From positions 62,001 through 126,000 of the forward strand of contig NZ_PKLZ01000007.1 of NCBI RefSeq assembly GCF_002868715.1: 64,000 nt of DNA, written 5' to 3'. Source of the stretch: Kineobactrum sediminis (lineage in GTDB: Bacteria; Pseudomonadota; Gammaproteobacteria; Pseudomonadales; Halieaceae). Position 1 is the stretch's first letter; each line of letters opens with the position of its first letter. Position numbers and translations under genes: made by a program. Shown here piece by piece: positions 22,561-32,396 of the stretch. Below the pieces are notes generated by a model. The model had not been told where the DNA came from, searched no databases, and worked only from the letters and a program-made list of their open reading frames with translations.

Positions 22561-25218
22561 ATGCGCGACGCACAGCCAAAAGTTATTTACCGCAAGGAAT
22601 ACCAGGTACCAGCCTTTCTACTCGAGCGCACTGAGCTGACCTTCGAGTTGTTTGAGGATCATGCCGTGGTAACGTCGCAGCTGCACCTGCGGCGCAATCC
22701 GGAGGCCGACAGCGGTGCCGCGCTCGAACTCAATGGCCAGGAGCTCGAGTTACTGGAAATTGCCATTGACGGACGCGAGTTGGCCCCGGACGAGTACCAT
22801 CGGGATGATGAACTGCTGACGATAGCCCGGGCACCGGCGCAGTGTGTGCTTCGCTGTCGCACCCGGATTCATCCCCAGGATAATACTTCCCTGGAGGGCC
22901 TGTACAAGTCCCGCACGATGTTTTGTACCCAGTGTGAGGCGGAGGGCTTTCGTAAAATCACCTATTTTCCCGATCGTCCGGATGTTATGTCGGTATTTGA
23001 CGTGACGATAGAAGCGGATCAGGCGCTCTATCCGGTACTGCTGAGCAATGGCAATCCGGCACCCCCGGAAGCACTGGCAAACGGCCGTCACCGGGTGCGC
23101 TGGCATGACCCGCATCCCAAGCCCGCTTACCTGTTCGCACTGGTGGCCGGCGACCTGCACTATGTGGAGGACCGGTTCCGCACCTGTGGCGGACGCGATG
23201 TAACCCTGCGGATCTACGTCGAAGAAAAGGACCTGGATAAGTGCGCGCACGCCATGGACTCCCTGATCCAGTCCATGCGCTGGGATGAAGAGACCTATGG
23301 CCGCGAATACGATCTCGATATTTTCAATATTGTCGCGGTCGATGATTTCAATATGGGCGCCATGGAGAACAAGGGCCTTAATATCTTCAATAGTTCCTGT
23401 GTGCTGTGTCGCCCGGACATCACCACGGATGCCGGCTTCGAGCGGGTCCAGGCTATTGTGGCCCACGAGTATTTTCATAACTGGTCCGGCAACCGCGTCA
23501 CCTGTCGCGACTGGTTCCAGCTTAGCCTCAAGGAGGGCTTTACCGTTTTCCGGGATGCGGAGTTTTCCGCCGATATGGGGTCGCGTACGGTGAAACGGAT
23601 AGAGGACGTGAGCCTGCTGCGCACAGCCCAATTTGCCGAGGATGCGGGGCCGATGGCGCACCCGGTACGGCCCGATTCGTTCATTGAAATTTCCAATTTT
23701 TATACTGTAACAATCTATGAAAAAGGCGCAGAGGTGGTGCGCATGATCCACACCCTGCTGGGCCCGGATCTTTTTCGCCAGGGTTCCGACCTGTATTTTG
23801 AGCGCCATGATGGCCAGGCCGTAACCTGCGAAGAGTTTGTTCGCGCCATGGAGGATGCCTCCGGTGTTGATCTCTCTCAGTTCCGACTCTGGTATTCCCA
23901 GGCCGGCACCCCGCGCCTGGTCGCCAGCGGCCACTACGATGCTGGCGCTGCGCGCTATACCCTCACTCTGCGCCAGTCCTGTCCGGCCACGCCCGGCCAG
24001 CCCCACAAGGAACCCATGACCATACCGGTGGCGCTGGGCCTGCTGGGTACCGCCGGTAACCTGCCCCTGCGCCTTGCGGATGATCAGCCCGGTGGCGAGA
24101 CCGCGGACAATACCCATCGGGTACTGGAACTCAGCCGGGAGGAACAGAGTTTTTGTTTTGAGGGGGTAATGGAGGCGCCGGTACCGGCGCTGTTGCGCGG
24201 ATTCTCCGCACCGGTCACTCTGGAATATGATTACAGTACAGCTGACCTGTGCGCACTGATGAGCCGCGAAGCTGACGGTTTTGTGCGCTGGGACGCCTCC
24301 CAGCAACTGGCCTTGCGAGTGCTTTCCGACACCCAGGGCCAGCTCGCTGCGGATTCGGCAGTGGTGGTTGAACCGCAATTCCTGGAGGCCCTTGGCGCAT
24401 TGCTGGCGGACCCCGATCTGGACCCTGCAATGGTGGCTGAGATGCTGCGCCTGCCGGCGGAGGGGTATCTTGCCGAGTTGGCCGCGGGCCAGGGTGGTGC
24501 GGATGTGGACATCATTCACCAGGCACGGCAAATGCTGCGCAGTACCATTGCCAGTGCGCACGCGGACCTGTTTGCCGATTGCTACCAGCGCCTGGTAACC
24601 TCTGCGCCCTTTGCGCCCACTGCTGAGCAGATTGGTGCCCGCAGCCTGCGCAACATGTGCCTTGATTATCTCGCTCTGGACGGGGCCGAAGGCTTGCAGC
24701 TGGCACAGTCCCAGTTTGACACCGCAACCAATATGACAGATCGCCTGGCCGCGCTGCAGGCAATTGCCCAGCATGGCCCGGACCAGCAACGCGATGCGGC
24801 GCTGGCACGGTTTTACGCGGACTGGGAGCAGGAAACCCTGGTAGTGAACCAGTGGTTGCAGGTACAGGCAGCAATGCCGGTGGCCGATGCGCTGGAACGG
24901 GTGCGAGCGCTACTGGCACACCCGGCCTTCGATATTCGTAATCCAAACAAGGTGCGTTCACTTATCGGCGCCTTCAGTAACGCCAACCCGGTGAACTTTC
25001 ACCGTGCCGACGGCGAGGGCTATCGGTTGCTGGCGGACATCATTGAGCAACTGGATTCGCGCAATCCGCAGATTGCGGCACGCCTGTTAACGCCGCTGAC
25101 AAAGTGGCGCAACTACCGGGGGCGGGGCGAGCAGATGCGCGCCCAGTTGCAGCGCCTGGCTGCCATGCCCACGGTATCCCGGGATGTCTACGAAGTGCTG
25201 GATAAAGCCCTGGCGTAG
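22561..25218 (+). CDS. pepN: Aminopeptidase N (M1 metallopeptidase)
   Basis: The 885-residue enzyme is of the E. coli PepN type. The substrate-binding GAMEN motif lies at residues 266-270, the zinc motif HEYFHNW at 302-308 (His302, Glu303, His306), with the third ligand Glu325 in LKEGFT. It removes N-terminal residues from peptides in the cytoplasm or periplasm. Length is close to 870-890 for the family, with intact C-terminal helical domains. Confidence 0.97.
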   Translation: MRDAQPKVIYRKEYQVPAFLLERTELTFELFEDHAVVTSQLHLRRNPEADSGAALELNGQELELLEIAIDGRELAPDEYHRDDELLTIARAPAQCVLRCRTRIHPQDNTSLEGLYKSRTMFCTQCEAEGFRKITYFPDRPDVMSVFDVTIEADQALYPVLLSNGNPAPPEALANGRHRVRWHDPHPKPAYLFALVAGDLHYVEDRFRTCGGRDVTLRIYVEEKDLDKCAHAMDSLIQSMRWDEETYGREYDLDIFNIVAVDDFNMGAMENKGLNIFNSSCVLCRPDITTDAGFERVQAIVAHEYFHNWSGNRVTCRDWFQLSLKEGFTVFRDAEFSADMGSRTVKRIEDVSLLRTAQFAEDAGPMAHPVRPDSFIEISNFYTVTIYEKGAEVVRMIHTLLGPDLFRQGSDLYFERHDGQAVTCEEFVRAMEDASGVDLSQFRLWYSQAGTPRLVASGHYDAGAARYTLTLRQSCPATPGQPHKEPMTIPVALGLLGTAGNLPLRLADDQPGGETADNTHRVLELSREEQSFCFEGVMEAPVPALLRGFSAPVTLEYDYSTADLCALMSREADGFVRWDASQQLALRVLSDTQGQLAADSAVVVEPQFLEALGALLADPDLDPAMVAEMLRLPAEGYLAELAAGQGGADVDIIHQARQMLRSTIASAHADLFADCYQRLVTSAPFAPTAEQIGARSLRNMCLDYLALDGAEGLQLAQSQFDTATNMTDRLAALQAIAQHGPDQQRDAALARFYADWEQETLVVNQWLQVQAAMPVADALERVRALLAHPAFDIRNPNKVRSLIGAFSNANPVNFHRADGEGYRLLADIIEQLDSRNPQIAARLLTPLTKWRNYRGRGEQMRAQLQRLAAMPTVSRDVYEVLDKALA

Positions 25219-25220
25219 TC

Positions 25221-26897
25221 CTAACGAGCGCTGCCCGGGTACAGGTCCAGCACGGCATCGCCCGCTGCGCCTGTAGTCGGTTTTGCCTGCTGGTGACGTG
25301 TCACTGCCGCCAGTAGCGCCGTTCCATCCCAGGGACCGGTATGGTCGCCATACAGAGCCCGGTCCAGTTGCGAGACCGCTCCTGACAGGTCGGGGTCGCC
25401 CAGGGTAGTGGTCAGCGTCGCCAGGCTTTGGCACGGTGCCGGGGCGAGTCGGGCCTGGCCCCACGCGAGCAGTGCCTGACGGGCCTGTGCGGCACTGTTA
25501 CTGGCACAGGCGGCCTGTAATCGCTTGAAGGCCCTCCCGGCGGCGCGGTTTTCCTTAGGCTTGTCAGCGGCAGGCGTCGCTACCTGTCCTCTCTGGCGAC
25601 GGTGCCAGACCACCGTTGCCAGCCAGCCCAGCGCACACACCAGCGTCAGTATCTGCCAGAGCCGCAGCCGGGCCTCGTTAACCGCGCCACCCCGGCTCGG
25701 CGATGTGACAACGACGGCACTGGTGTCCGGTGCCGGAAGAGCGGCAGCCCCCGGTGCTGCGGAGACAACGATATTCCGGGCCGGCAGGACGGCGTGGCGC
25801 AGCGTATCAGCCTCGGTATCCCACCAGGGAATCCTCAGTTCGGGAAGCGTCAGGTTACCTGATGCAGTTGCCACGAGGGCGGCGCTGTCCTGGCGTAAAC
25901 CGACCAGGCCGATGTCATCTTCGCGATCCTCAACCCGTGGTTGGTCGGGGTAGTATTTGAGCCCCGCGATCTGTACAAATTCAACAGGCGGCAATTGCGC
26001 ACCCTGGAGACCCTCGCCACGCAGGCTTATGGTGCGGGTGACGGACTCTCCAGCCTGCAATTGCTCCGGTGCGGCTGACCAGCTTTCCTCCAGGATGAGA
26101 TTGCGCGCCGGCAGCCAGGTACTGCCGGGAAAGGCATCGGGGCGCGGTTTCACCGTAACGGTCAAGGGTTCGCTACGTCGCTGTACCTGGCGACCGCTGC
26201 TGCCGAAGTCAAATGCCCGGCGTCGGGCCTGGCTTTCCCGTGCAGTAAACACCTGGACTGGGATTTCCAGGGTGCCGCTTTGCTCCGGGAAAATGGCATA
26301 ACGCACTTCGTGGACCAGCCGGGGCTGGCCATTAACATTGCGCTGGAAAGATTTCTGTTCCAGGGGTTTGGCGAATGCATTGGCAAGCTGCAGGTCACTG
26401 ATACTGCGGTTATCCAGGTTGATTGCCTGTTGAATGCGCAGCGTCAGCACTATCTGCTCCTGGACATACACCTCGGTGCGATCCACCTCTGCTTCAAACA
26501 GGACCGACTGGTCGCCATCTTCCACAGTCGGGGTAGGGCCAACCTCAATGGCGATCGGCTCACTGTTACCAGCGTCGGTACTGAAAGCGGGAATATAGGC
26601 GGTACCCTCGCGGCGAGGCAACAGGTCCAGGGTCAGCTGGCGGGTTCGCGAGCGCTGGCCGTTGATAATATTGGTGTTGCTGCTGGTGCCGCGTTGCAAA
26701 ATCTCGAAATCAGCGAGCAAGAGGCGCAGGTCAAGGTCGTTCAGGTCCTCGTTGCCGGTAGAGGTGATAACCAGGCGAAAACTGTCGCCCAGGGCAAGAT
26801 TCCTGCGGTCTACAGAGACGTCAAACGCAGCGTGCAGTGCGCTGCTGAACATCAGCAGCAGGGCGCACAACGCCAGTTGGCTACCAGTTCGCTTCAT
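25221..26897 (-). CDS. batD: BatD-like (oxygen tolerance) periplasmic protein with membrane anchor
   Basis: The 558-residue protein begins with a signal peptide (ALCALLLMFSSALHA) and the BatD-type immunoglobulin-like repeats (SVDRRNLALGDSFRLVI). A transmembrane helix near residue 415 (ILTLVCALGWLATVVW) is followed by a cytosolic tail. The ATG at 26897 has AAGGAA at -6 and overlaps the end of the BatB/C gene by 17 bp. It is the last gene of the MoxR/Bat cluster. Family function in aerotolerance or envelope stress is suggested but not settled. Confidence 0.88.
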   Translation of the reverse strand: MKRTGSQLALCALLLMFSSALHAAFDVSVDRRNLALGDSFRLVITSTGNEDLNDLDLRLLLADFEILQRGTSSNTNIINGQRSRTRQLTLDLLPRREGTAYIPAFSTDAGNSEPIAIEVGPTPTVEDGDQSVLFEAEVDRTEVYVQEQIVLTLRIQQAINLDNRSISDLQLANAFAKPLEQKSFQRNVNGQPRLVHEVRYAIFPEQSGTLEIPVQVFTARESQARRRAFDFGSSGRQVQRRSEPLTVTVKPRPDAFPGSTWLPARNLILEESWSAAPEQLQAGESVTRTISLRGEGLQGAQLPPVEFVQIAGLKYYPDQPRVEDREDDIGLVGLRQDSAALVATASGNLTLPELRIPWWDTEADTLRHAVLPARNIVVSAAPGAAALPAPDTSAVVVTSPSRGGAVNEARLRLWQILTLVCALGWLATVVWHRRQRGQVATPAADKPKENRAAGRAFKRLQAACASNSAAQARQALLAWGQARLAPAPCQSLATLTTTLGDPDLSGAVSQLDRALYGDHTGPWDGTALLAAVTRHQQAKPTTGAAGDAVLDLYPGSAR

Positions 26898-28716
26898 TTG
26901 TATTCCTTGGTTGTTGCTGTTGTCGCTTGCGACTTTCATACCTGAATTTTTCCCGCAGCAATCCCGACGGGTCATCCGGTACCCGGCGCAGCCATTGCTC
27001 CAGCGCCTGGTTGCGTTCCGCTTCCTCCAGGGAAAGTTCCGGGACCTCTACTTCGGGAAGTGGTTGACCGTCGGCCGCCGGAGTCGGCGAGGCGTCCCCC
27101 GGTGTTTCCGTCGTTTCATCGAGCAGCGGGTCAGCAGCCGGTTGTTGCTGTTCGGGGCGTGGTTGTTCCGGTTCGGCAGACGGTTCCCGCTCGCCGTTTT
27201 GTTCAGGCTTTTGGTCAGCAGGAGGCTCGCCGGCGTTCTCTGCCGCCTGCGGATCGCCCTGCTGGTCATTCTGCTCGCCGTCTGATTGTCCCGGGTCCTG
27301 GGACTCTTCGGGAGAGGGCTGCTGTCCCTCCTGTTCCTGTTGCTGTTGCTGCAGGGCTTCCACCAGTGCGAGGTTGGTCTCCGCATCGGCGCGCCCGGGT
27401 TCCAGCTCAAGAGAACGTTTATAGGCATTCGCCGCCGGCACCAGTTCACCCTTTCGGGCCAGGGCATTGCCGCGGTTATACCACGAATCGGCGCTGTCCC
27501 GGGCACTGAAATGCTCTGCAGCCGCGCTGTAATCACCCTGGGCAAAAGCCGCGGTGCCTGCCCAGTCAGGGTTTTCAAACAGTTCGGCGGCGCGTTCGGC
27601 GTCGCCCTCCTGTAGAGCGCGAAGGCCCTGCTGGTCGGGAGTGAACCACAGGTCCTGCCAGCTCTGGGCAGTGGCGGGCTGGGGATCAAGCAGCAGCACC
27701 AACGGCAGTACACCGCCCAGCATCCAGCCGCGACGGAACAGGGCCAGTGCCAGCGGCAGGAGCAGCAGCACCAACCAATAGCCCTGATCCTCCCAGGTGT
27801 CCGCTGAGGTGTCTGTAGTGATGGTGTTGTCCGTTCCCGGGAGAGTTTGTTCCGCGAGCAGATAGGCGAGGTCACTGTTGTTAATCTCCAGGCGCCGATA
27901 GCGCCCGCCAGTATCGCGAGCCAGTTTTTGCAGGGGGCCCTCGTCAAGTCCCGGCAGCACGATTGCACCGTTACTATCCCTGACAAACCCGCCACCAGGC
28001 AATGGCATCGGCGCCCCGCTGGCCGTGCCCAGTGCCAGCACCGAAAGGGTTGCCCCACTGCCGCGCAGGGCCCTGGTGGCACTCGATACCTGGGCGTCTG
28101 CAGTGCCATCGCTAAGCACCAGGATGCGGCCGCTGATCATGCCGGCCGAGTGCAGCAGTTCAACCGCAAGCTCCACGGCACCCGACAGGTCGCTACCCGG
28201 TAGCGGCATCATGTCCGGTTTCAGCGCCGGTAGCAGATTGGTGATGGTCTGGATATCATCCGTTAGTGGTGTTACCACGTGCGCATCGCCGGCATAGGCT
28301 ACCAGCGCGGTCTGGCCTTCGCGCCGCTCAGCCAGCAAGTCGAGCAGTTTCTGCCGCGCCCGATCCAGTCGCGACGGCGCCTGGTCCGTGGCTTTCATTG
28401 AATAACTCAAGTCCAGCACCAGAACCAGGGCATCCTGTACCTGCTCCATGGGCTGCGGCATTTTCTTGAAACTGGGACCGGCGGCGGCAACGCAGGCGAG
28501 CAGCCAGGCCACCAGGATAACCGGTACCAGCGTGTTGCGAGTGCGCCGGTCATCGCGGCCGATGAAATGGCGTAGCAGCTCCGGCGCAATAACCCTGCTC
28601 CAGCCGCCACCCTGCAAGCGCTGCCGCCATAGCAATAAGGCCAGGCCAAGGGCGGGCAGGGCGCACCAGAGCCAGGCCGGGCGTATCAGGTGAAGGCCAG
28701 ATAGTGCCTCAATCAC
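26881..28716 (-). CDS. VWA plus TPR membrane protein (BatB/BatC fusion)
   Basis: The 611-residue protein has N-terminal membrane helices (about 12-30 and 62-80), a von Willebrand A domain with MIDAS DLSYS (102-106), another membrane segment (about 315-350), TPR-like repeats (about 365-455), and a long Gln/Glu/Pro-rich tail (about 455-560). The tail ends in a basic segment with a glutamine run. VWA-TPR order corresponds to BatB and BatC joined in one chain, common in gammaproteobacteria. It overlaps both neighbours, indicating coupled translation. Confidence 0.9.
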   Translation of the reverse strand: MIEALSGLHLIRPAWLWCALPALGLALLLWRQRLQGGGWSRVIAPELLRHFIGRDDRRTRNTLVPVILVAWLLACVAAAGPSFKKMPQPMEQVQDALVLVLDLSYSMKATDQAPSRLDRARQKLLDLLAERREGQTALVAYAGDAHVVTPLTDDIQTITNLLPALKPDMMPLPGSDLSGAVELAVELLHSAGMISGRILVLSDGTADAQVSSATRALRGSGATLSVLALGTASGAPMPLPGGGFVRDSNGAIVLPGLDEGPLQKLARDTGGRYRRLEINNSDLAYLLAEQTLPGTDNTITTDTSADTWEDQGYWLVLLLLPLALALFRRGWMLGGVLPLVLLLDPQPATAQSWQDLWFTPDQQGLRALQEGDAERAAELFENPDWAGTAAFAQGDYSAAAEHFSARDSADSWYNRGNALARKGELVPAANAYKRSLELEPGRADAETNLALVEALQQQQQEQEGQQPSPEESQDPGQSDGEQNDQQGDPQAAENAGEPPADQKPEQNGEREPSAEPEQPRPEQQQPAADPLLDETTETPGDASPTPAADGQPLPEVEVPELSLEEAERNQALEQWLRRVPDDPSGLLREKFRYESRKRQQQQPRNTNEANW

Positions 28717-29758
28717 GGCGTTGCTCCCGTATCCATGCAGCCGGCGTTCGCAGTGTGCCGCCCAGGCGGCGCCAGTGTTGTATTGCCAGCCCGAAGCTCA
28801 GCAGAAGTGCCAACAGCAGTGGCCAGTGCGCCAGGGCCTGACGGGGACGATAAACCGCGACGTCCTGTTCCACAGGCTCGAGCTTATCCAGCAACTGATA
28901 GATCCCCGCCAGTTCCTGGGGATCCCGTGCCCGGAAATAGCGACCACCGGTGAGCCTGGCGATTTCCAGCAGCGTCTCCTCATCGAGGTCGGCGGAGGGG
29001 TTTACCCGGCGGCTACCAAAGCTGGAGCCGAACAGGCCAGGAAGAGAAAGCTGGTCGGCGCCGACACCGATAGTGTAAATGCGGATACCAAGGCCCTGCG
29101 CCAGGCGCGCGGCGTCCAGCGGCGTAATGGAACTGGCAGTATCCTGGCCATCAGTAAGCAGCACCAGCACCCGGCTTTCGGCAGGTCGCTCCCGCAGGCG
29201 TTTGACTGCCAGCCCAATAGCATCCCCAATCGCCGTTTCCTGGCCGGCAAAACCGATCTGGGCCTCCAGCAGAAACCGCTCCACGGTTGTTACATCAAAA
29301 CTCAGGGGCGACTGGACGTAGGCGTTGCTGCCAAACAGGATAAGCCCCAGTCGGTCACCCCGGCGGCTGTTGAGGAATTCCGCGCCGACGCCCTTGATCG
29401 CATCAATGCGGCGCACGAGACTATTGCCAACCTGCATATCTTCAACACGCATGCTGCCCGATATATCGATCGCCAGCATCAGGTCGCGACCGCTTTTGGG
29501 TAGCTCAATGGCCTCTCCGACCCAGGTGGGTCGAGCCGCGGCCAGCAACAGGCACAGCCATAACGACCACAATATCAGCAGAGTGCCGCGACTGGCGCTA
29601 TTGGAATGAGGATTGCGGCCCTCGCTGAGCTGTTGCCACTGGTTGAAGAAGGGCGCGCGCAGGGCCGGTTCCCGATTGTTTGCCGGCGGCGCCCAGCGCT
29701 GCACGAGCCACGGTAGCGGCAACAATAAAAGAACCAGGGGCCATAACCACTCGATCAT
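28709..29758 (-). CDS. VWA-domain membrane protein (BatA-like)
   Basis: The 349-residue protein has two N-terminal membrane helices (about 5-20, 58-75), a von Willebrand A domain with MIDAS DISGS (98-102) and a later TDGQD metal-ligand segment, and a C-terminal membrane helix (about 312-330). This is the BatA layout. It overlaps the BatB/C gene by 8 bp and the DUF4381 gene by 4 bp. It probably acts with the MoxR ATPase on an envelope substrate (family knowledge, target unknown). Confidence 0.9.
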   Translation of the reverse strand: MIEWLWPLVLLLLPLPWLVQRWAPPANNREPALRAPFFNQWQQLSEGRNPHSNSASRGTLLILWSLWLCLLLAAARPTWVGEAIELPKSGRDLMLAIDISGSMRVEDMQVGNSLVRRIDAIKGVGAEFLNSRRGDRLGLILFGSNAYVQSPLSFDVTTVERFLLEAQIGFAGQETAIGDAIGLAVKRLRERPAESRVLVLLTDGQDTASSITPLDAARLAQGLGIRIYTIGVGADQLSLPGLFGSSFGSRRVNPSADLDEETLLEIARLTGGRYFRARDPQELAGIYQLLDKLEPVEQDVAVYRPRQALAHWPLLLALLLSFGLAIQHWRRLGGTLRTPAAWIREQRRD

Positions 29759-30240
29759 CTGCGGCTCCGGTGCAAACGGAGCCAGGCCCGCGTGGCTTTT
29801 ACCAGCTCGTCACTATTCCCGACTTGGGGTGCGGCACTGTAGGCGTCTGGGCCGATTGACTCGGGGAAGCGCAGGGAGCTACCGCGTTGCTCCAGGCCAT
29901 CGTTGAGGAACTGCAGCCAGCGTTCCCCGGTAACAGAAGCCATTTCGCTTTTCGGGTAGCTGTGCAGGACAACCGCTTTTAGCAGACTGTTAACCTCACC
30001 GAGCAGACGCGCGGGGTCCTGGTGGTAGGCATGGCTATCGGTGATCCTCGCCAGTTGTTGCAGTGCCACGCGCCGGTAGCGATTGCGCCGGTAGCGACGC
30101 CACAATAGAAAGGCCATCACCGACAGCCCTGCCACCAACAGGCCCAGCAAGAGCCACCAGCCCGGTGCCGGAGGCCACCAGGAGAGCGCTTCTGCCGGTC
30201 GCAAGGGTTGCAGGTCGGCCAGTGGATCCTGGGGATTCAT
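29755..30240 (-). CDS. DUF4381 small membrane protein
   Basis: The 161-residue protein has one N-terminal membrane helix (about 28-48, LLLGLLVAGLSVMAFLLW) followed by an Arg-rich stretch and a helical cytosolic domain. This matches the DUF4381 family found between DUF58 and VWA genes of Bat clusters. It overlaps both neighbours by 4 bp. Confidence 0.85.
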   Translation of the reverse strand: MNPQDPLADLQPLRPAEALSWWPPAPGWWLLLGLLVAGLSVMAFLLWRRYRRNRYRRVALQQLARITDSHAYHQDPARLLGEVNSLLKAVVLHSYPKSEMASVTGERWLQFLNDGLEQRGSSLRFPESIGPDAYSAAPQVGNSDELVKATRAWLRLHRSRR

Positions 30241-31178
30241 CGCCGGGCCTGCCCGAAATAGCGCTGTAACAGCTGGAATGGCGAGTCCAGGGTCGAAGCC
30301 TGCAGCAACGGTATGCCCAGTCGCTGTAAATCCTGGTTGAGCGCTTCGTTGCGGCTGGCCTGTTGTTGTTCAAAGCGCTGTCGCAGGCGCTGGTCAGTCG
30401 TCGTCAGTTCACGGCGCTGTTTGCCGTCGGTTACTGCGTAGCGACCCGGCGGCGGCAATGTCTGCTCAATCGGGTCGATACAGGACAGCGCGGTGATTTC
30501 GGTATGTTGTGCCAGGCGCGACAAATGTTCCCGGGCGGCAGGGGTCTCGGCACCCTGGAAATCGCTGATCAGGTAGACACTGCTGCCCGGGCGTACTATC
30601 CGGCGCAGGTTGGCGAGCATGGTGCCCAGGCTGTCCTCTTCCCCGGGGTACTCGAGCGGCAGGGCCCGATTGAAGGATTCCACTTCTGACAAAATCGCCA
30701 GTACTGTTTTGCGGCTGCGCCGGGGGCGTATTTCGCGGTGATCGTGCTCATTGAAAACCAGGCCCCCGACCCGGTCGCCGTTGCCAAGTGCGCTCCAGGC
30801 CAAGAGGCTTGCCAGCTCCGCGGCGAGTACGGATTTGCAACAATTACGCGAGCCGAAAAACAGGCTGCTACGCTGGTCCACAACCACCAGTACCGGGCGT
30901 TCGCGCTCCTCACGGAATACCTTGGTATGGGCAGTGCCGGTACGTGCGGTCACCCGCCAGTCAATGGTGCGGATATCGTCGCCAGGCTGGTAGCTGCGCA
31001 CTTCTTCAAAGTCAATACCGCGACCGCGGAAGTTCGCCTTATTGGGGCCGGCAAGCGTCGACAGGGCACGCGTGCGCCGGGTCAGTTTCAGCTGGCCCGC
31101 AGCCAGGCGCAGGCCTATCAGTTTTGCCAGGTCAATATGGGCGCCCACTGCAGGTTGGGTGAAATCAGACGTCCGCAT
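30237..31178 (-). CDS. DUF58 protein of the MoxR/Bat cluster
   Basis: The 313-residue protein contains the DUF58 hallmark GRGIDFEEVRSYQPGDDIRTIDWR near residue 55-80 and a VWA-like C-terminal region. DUF58 proteins accompany MoxR ATPases and may be adaptor or substrate proteins. Two TTG codons precede the ATG at 31178. I prefer the ATG because GAGG lies 9 bp upstream, and the longer TTG start at 31184 adds only two residues. Confidence 0.88.
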   Translation of the reverse strand: MRTSDFTQPAVGAHIDLAKLIGLRLAAGQLKLTRRTRALSTLAGPNKANFRGRGIDFEEVRSYQPGDDIRTIDWRVTARTGTAHTKVFREERERPVLVVVDQRSSLFFGSRNCCKSVLAAELASLLAWSALGNGDRVGGLVFNEHDHREIRPRRSRKTVLAILSEVESFNRALPLEYPGEEDSLGTMLANLRRIVRPGSSVYLISDFQGAETPAAREHLSRLAQHTEITALSCIDPIEQTLPPPGRYAVTDGKQRRELTTTDQRLRQRFEQQQASRNEALNQDLQRLGIPLLQASTLDSPFQLLQRYFGQARR

Positions 31179-31189
31179 CAACAACAGCC

Positions 31190-32146
31190 TCAGGCTGCAG
31201 GCACCAGGGCCAGCAGTTCCGCAATAACCTGATCGACGGTGGTGCCGTTGGCCTCGGCTTCAAAGCTGAGGATGAGGCGGTGTCGAAGTACATCGGCGGC
31301 AACTGCCTGAACATCGTCGGGGCTGACAAACTCCTGACCCCGCAGCCAGGCGTGTGCGCGGGCGCAGCGATCAAGGGCGATTGTCGCGCGGGGACTGGCC
31401 CCATACTCGATCCAGCTGCTCAGGTGCTCGGCATAGAGTTCGGGCTGTCGCGAGGCAATGACCAGCTGCACAATATAATTCTCAACCGTACTTGCCATAT
31501 GCAGATTGAGAATTTCACGGCGAGCGGCGAAGACTGCTTCCTGACTCAGCGGTGGAGGTGCGGTGGTGGCGCTACCGCCGGCTTCCGCGCGGGTCAGGCG
31601 AAGAATGGCCATTTCGGCCGCCGCATCGGGATAGCCGACATTGACGTGCATCAGGAAACGATCAAGCTGGGCCTCGGGCAGTGGATAGGTGCCTTCCTGT
31701 TCAATAGGATTCTGGGTCGCCATTACCATAAACAATTCGGGAAGTGGCCAGGTATCGCTGCCCACGCTTACCTGGCGTTCGGCCATGGCTTCTAGTAAGG
31801 CCGACTGCACCTTGGCCGGCGCCCGGTTGACTTCATCGGCGAGCACGAGATTGTGGAAGATGGGGCCGCGCTGGAAATGAAAGCTCGCTTCCTGGGGCCG
31901 GTAGATCTCGGTACCGGTCACGTCCCCGGGCAGCAGGTCAGGGGTGAATTGTATGCGGTGGAAACTGCCTTCAATGCCATCGGCGAGGGCCTTGATGGCC
32001 CGTGTCTTGGCCAGTCCGGGAGCCCCTTCAACCAGTAAATGGCCATCTGCGAGCAAAGCGATGATGAGTCTCTCCACCAGGTGGGCCTGGCCGATAATCT
32101 GCCCGCTAAGCCAGGTTTCCAGTGTTCTTATATCTGCACTTGCCAC
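31190..32146 (-). CDS. MoxR-type AAA+ ATPase
   Basis: The 318-residue AAA+ ATPase has Walker A GAPGLAKT (41-48), Walker B LVLADEVNRA, and the MATQNPIEQEGTYPLPEAQLDRF segment typical of MoxR. It is the first gene of a six-gene minus-strand cluster (MoxR-DUF58-DUF4381-BatA-BatB/C-BatD). MoxR proteins act as chaperones for insertion of metal or maturation of complexes. The 250-bp gap to the GDH gene should hold divergent promoters, but I identify none with confidence. Confidence 0.94.
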   Translation of the reverse strand: MASADIRTLETWLSGQIIGQAHLVERLIIALLADGHLLVEGAPGLAKTRAIKALADGIEGSFHRIQFTPDLLPGDVTGTEIYRPQEASFHFQRGPIFHNLVLADEVNRAPAKVQSALLEAMAERQVSVGSDTWPLPELFMVMATQNPIEQEGTYPLPEAQLDRFLMHVNVGYPDAAAEMAILRLTRAEAGGSATTAPPPLSQEAVFAARREILNLHMASTVENYIVQLVIASRQPELYAEHLSSWIEYGASPRATIALDRCARAHAWLRGQEFVSPDDVQAVAADVLRHRLILSFEAEANGTTVDQVIAELLALVPAA

Positions 32147-32396
32147 GCAGTCTCCTCAATAGTGTGTTTTTTCGGCCGCTGGAGCCACAGCGCCGCGGGC
32201 ACTTTGTCATGAGCGCGCATTGTAGCCAAACAGGTGGCGTTGTTCACGTCCCCGTGTCAGGGTGACCATGAGACTGGCCCAGTGTGTAAAAGTTCCGGTG
32301 CGTGGTAACTACATCCACGGTCGTTTACGCTAGACTGCATCCAGTGATAACAATACCAGAATGGCCTGTTGCAGGCCCGGAGTATACGCGCGAATT

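Noticed and set aside
22750-24789. 679-codon minus-strand frame inside pepN
   Set aside because: Antisense to the conserved peptidase; codon usage is the mirror of pepN and no domain is seen.
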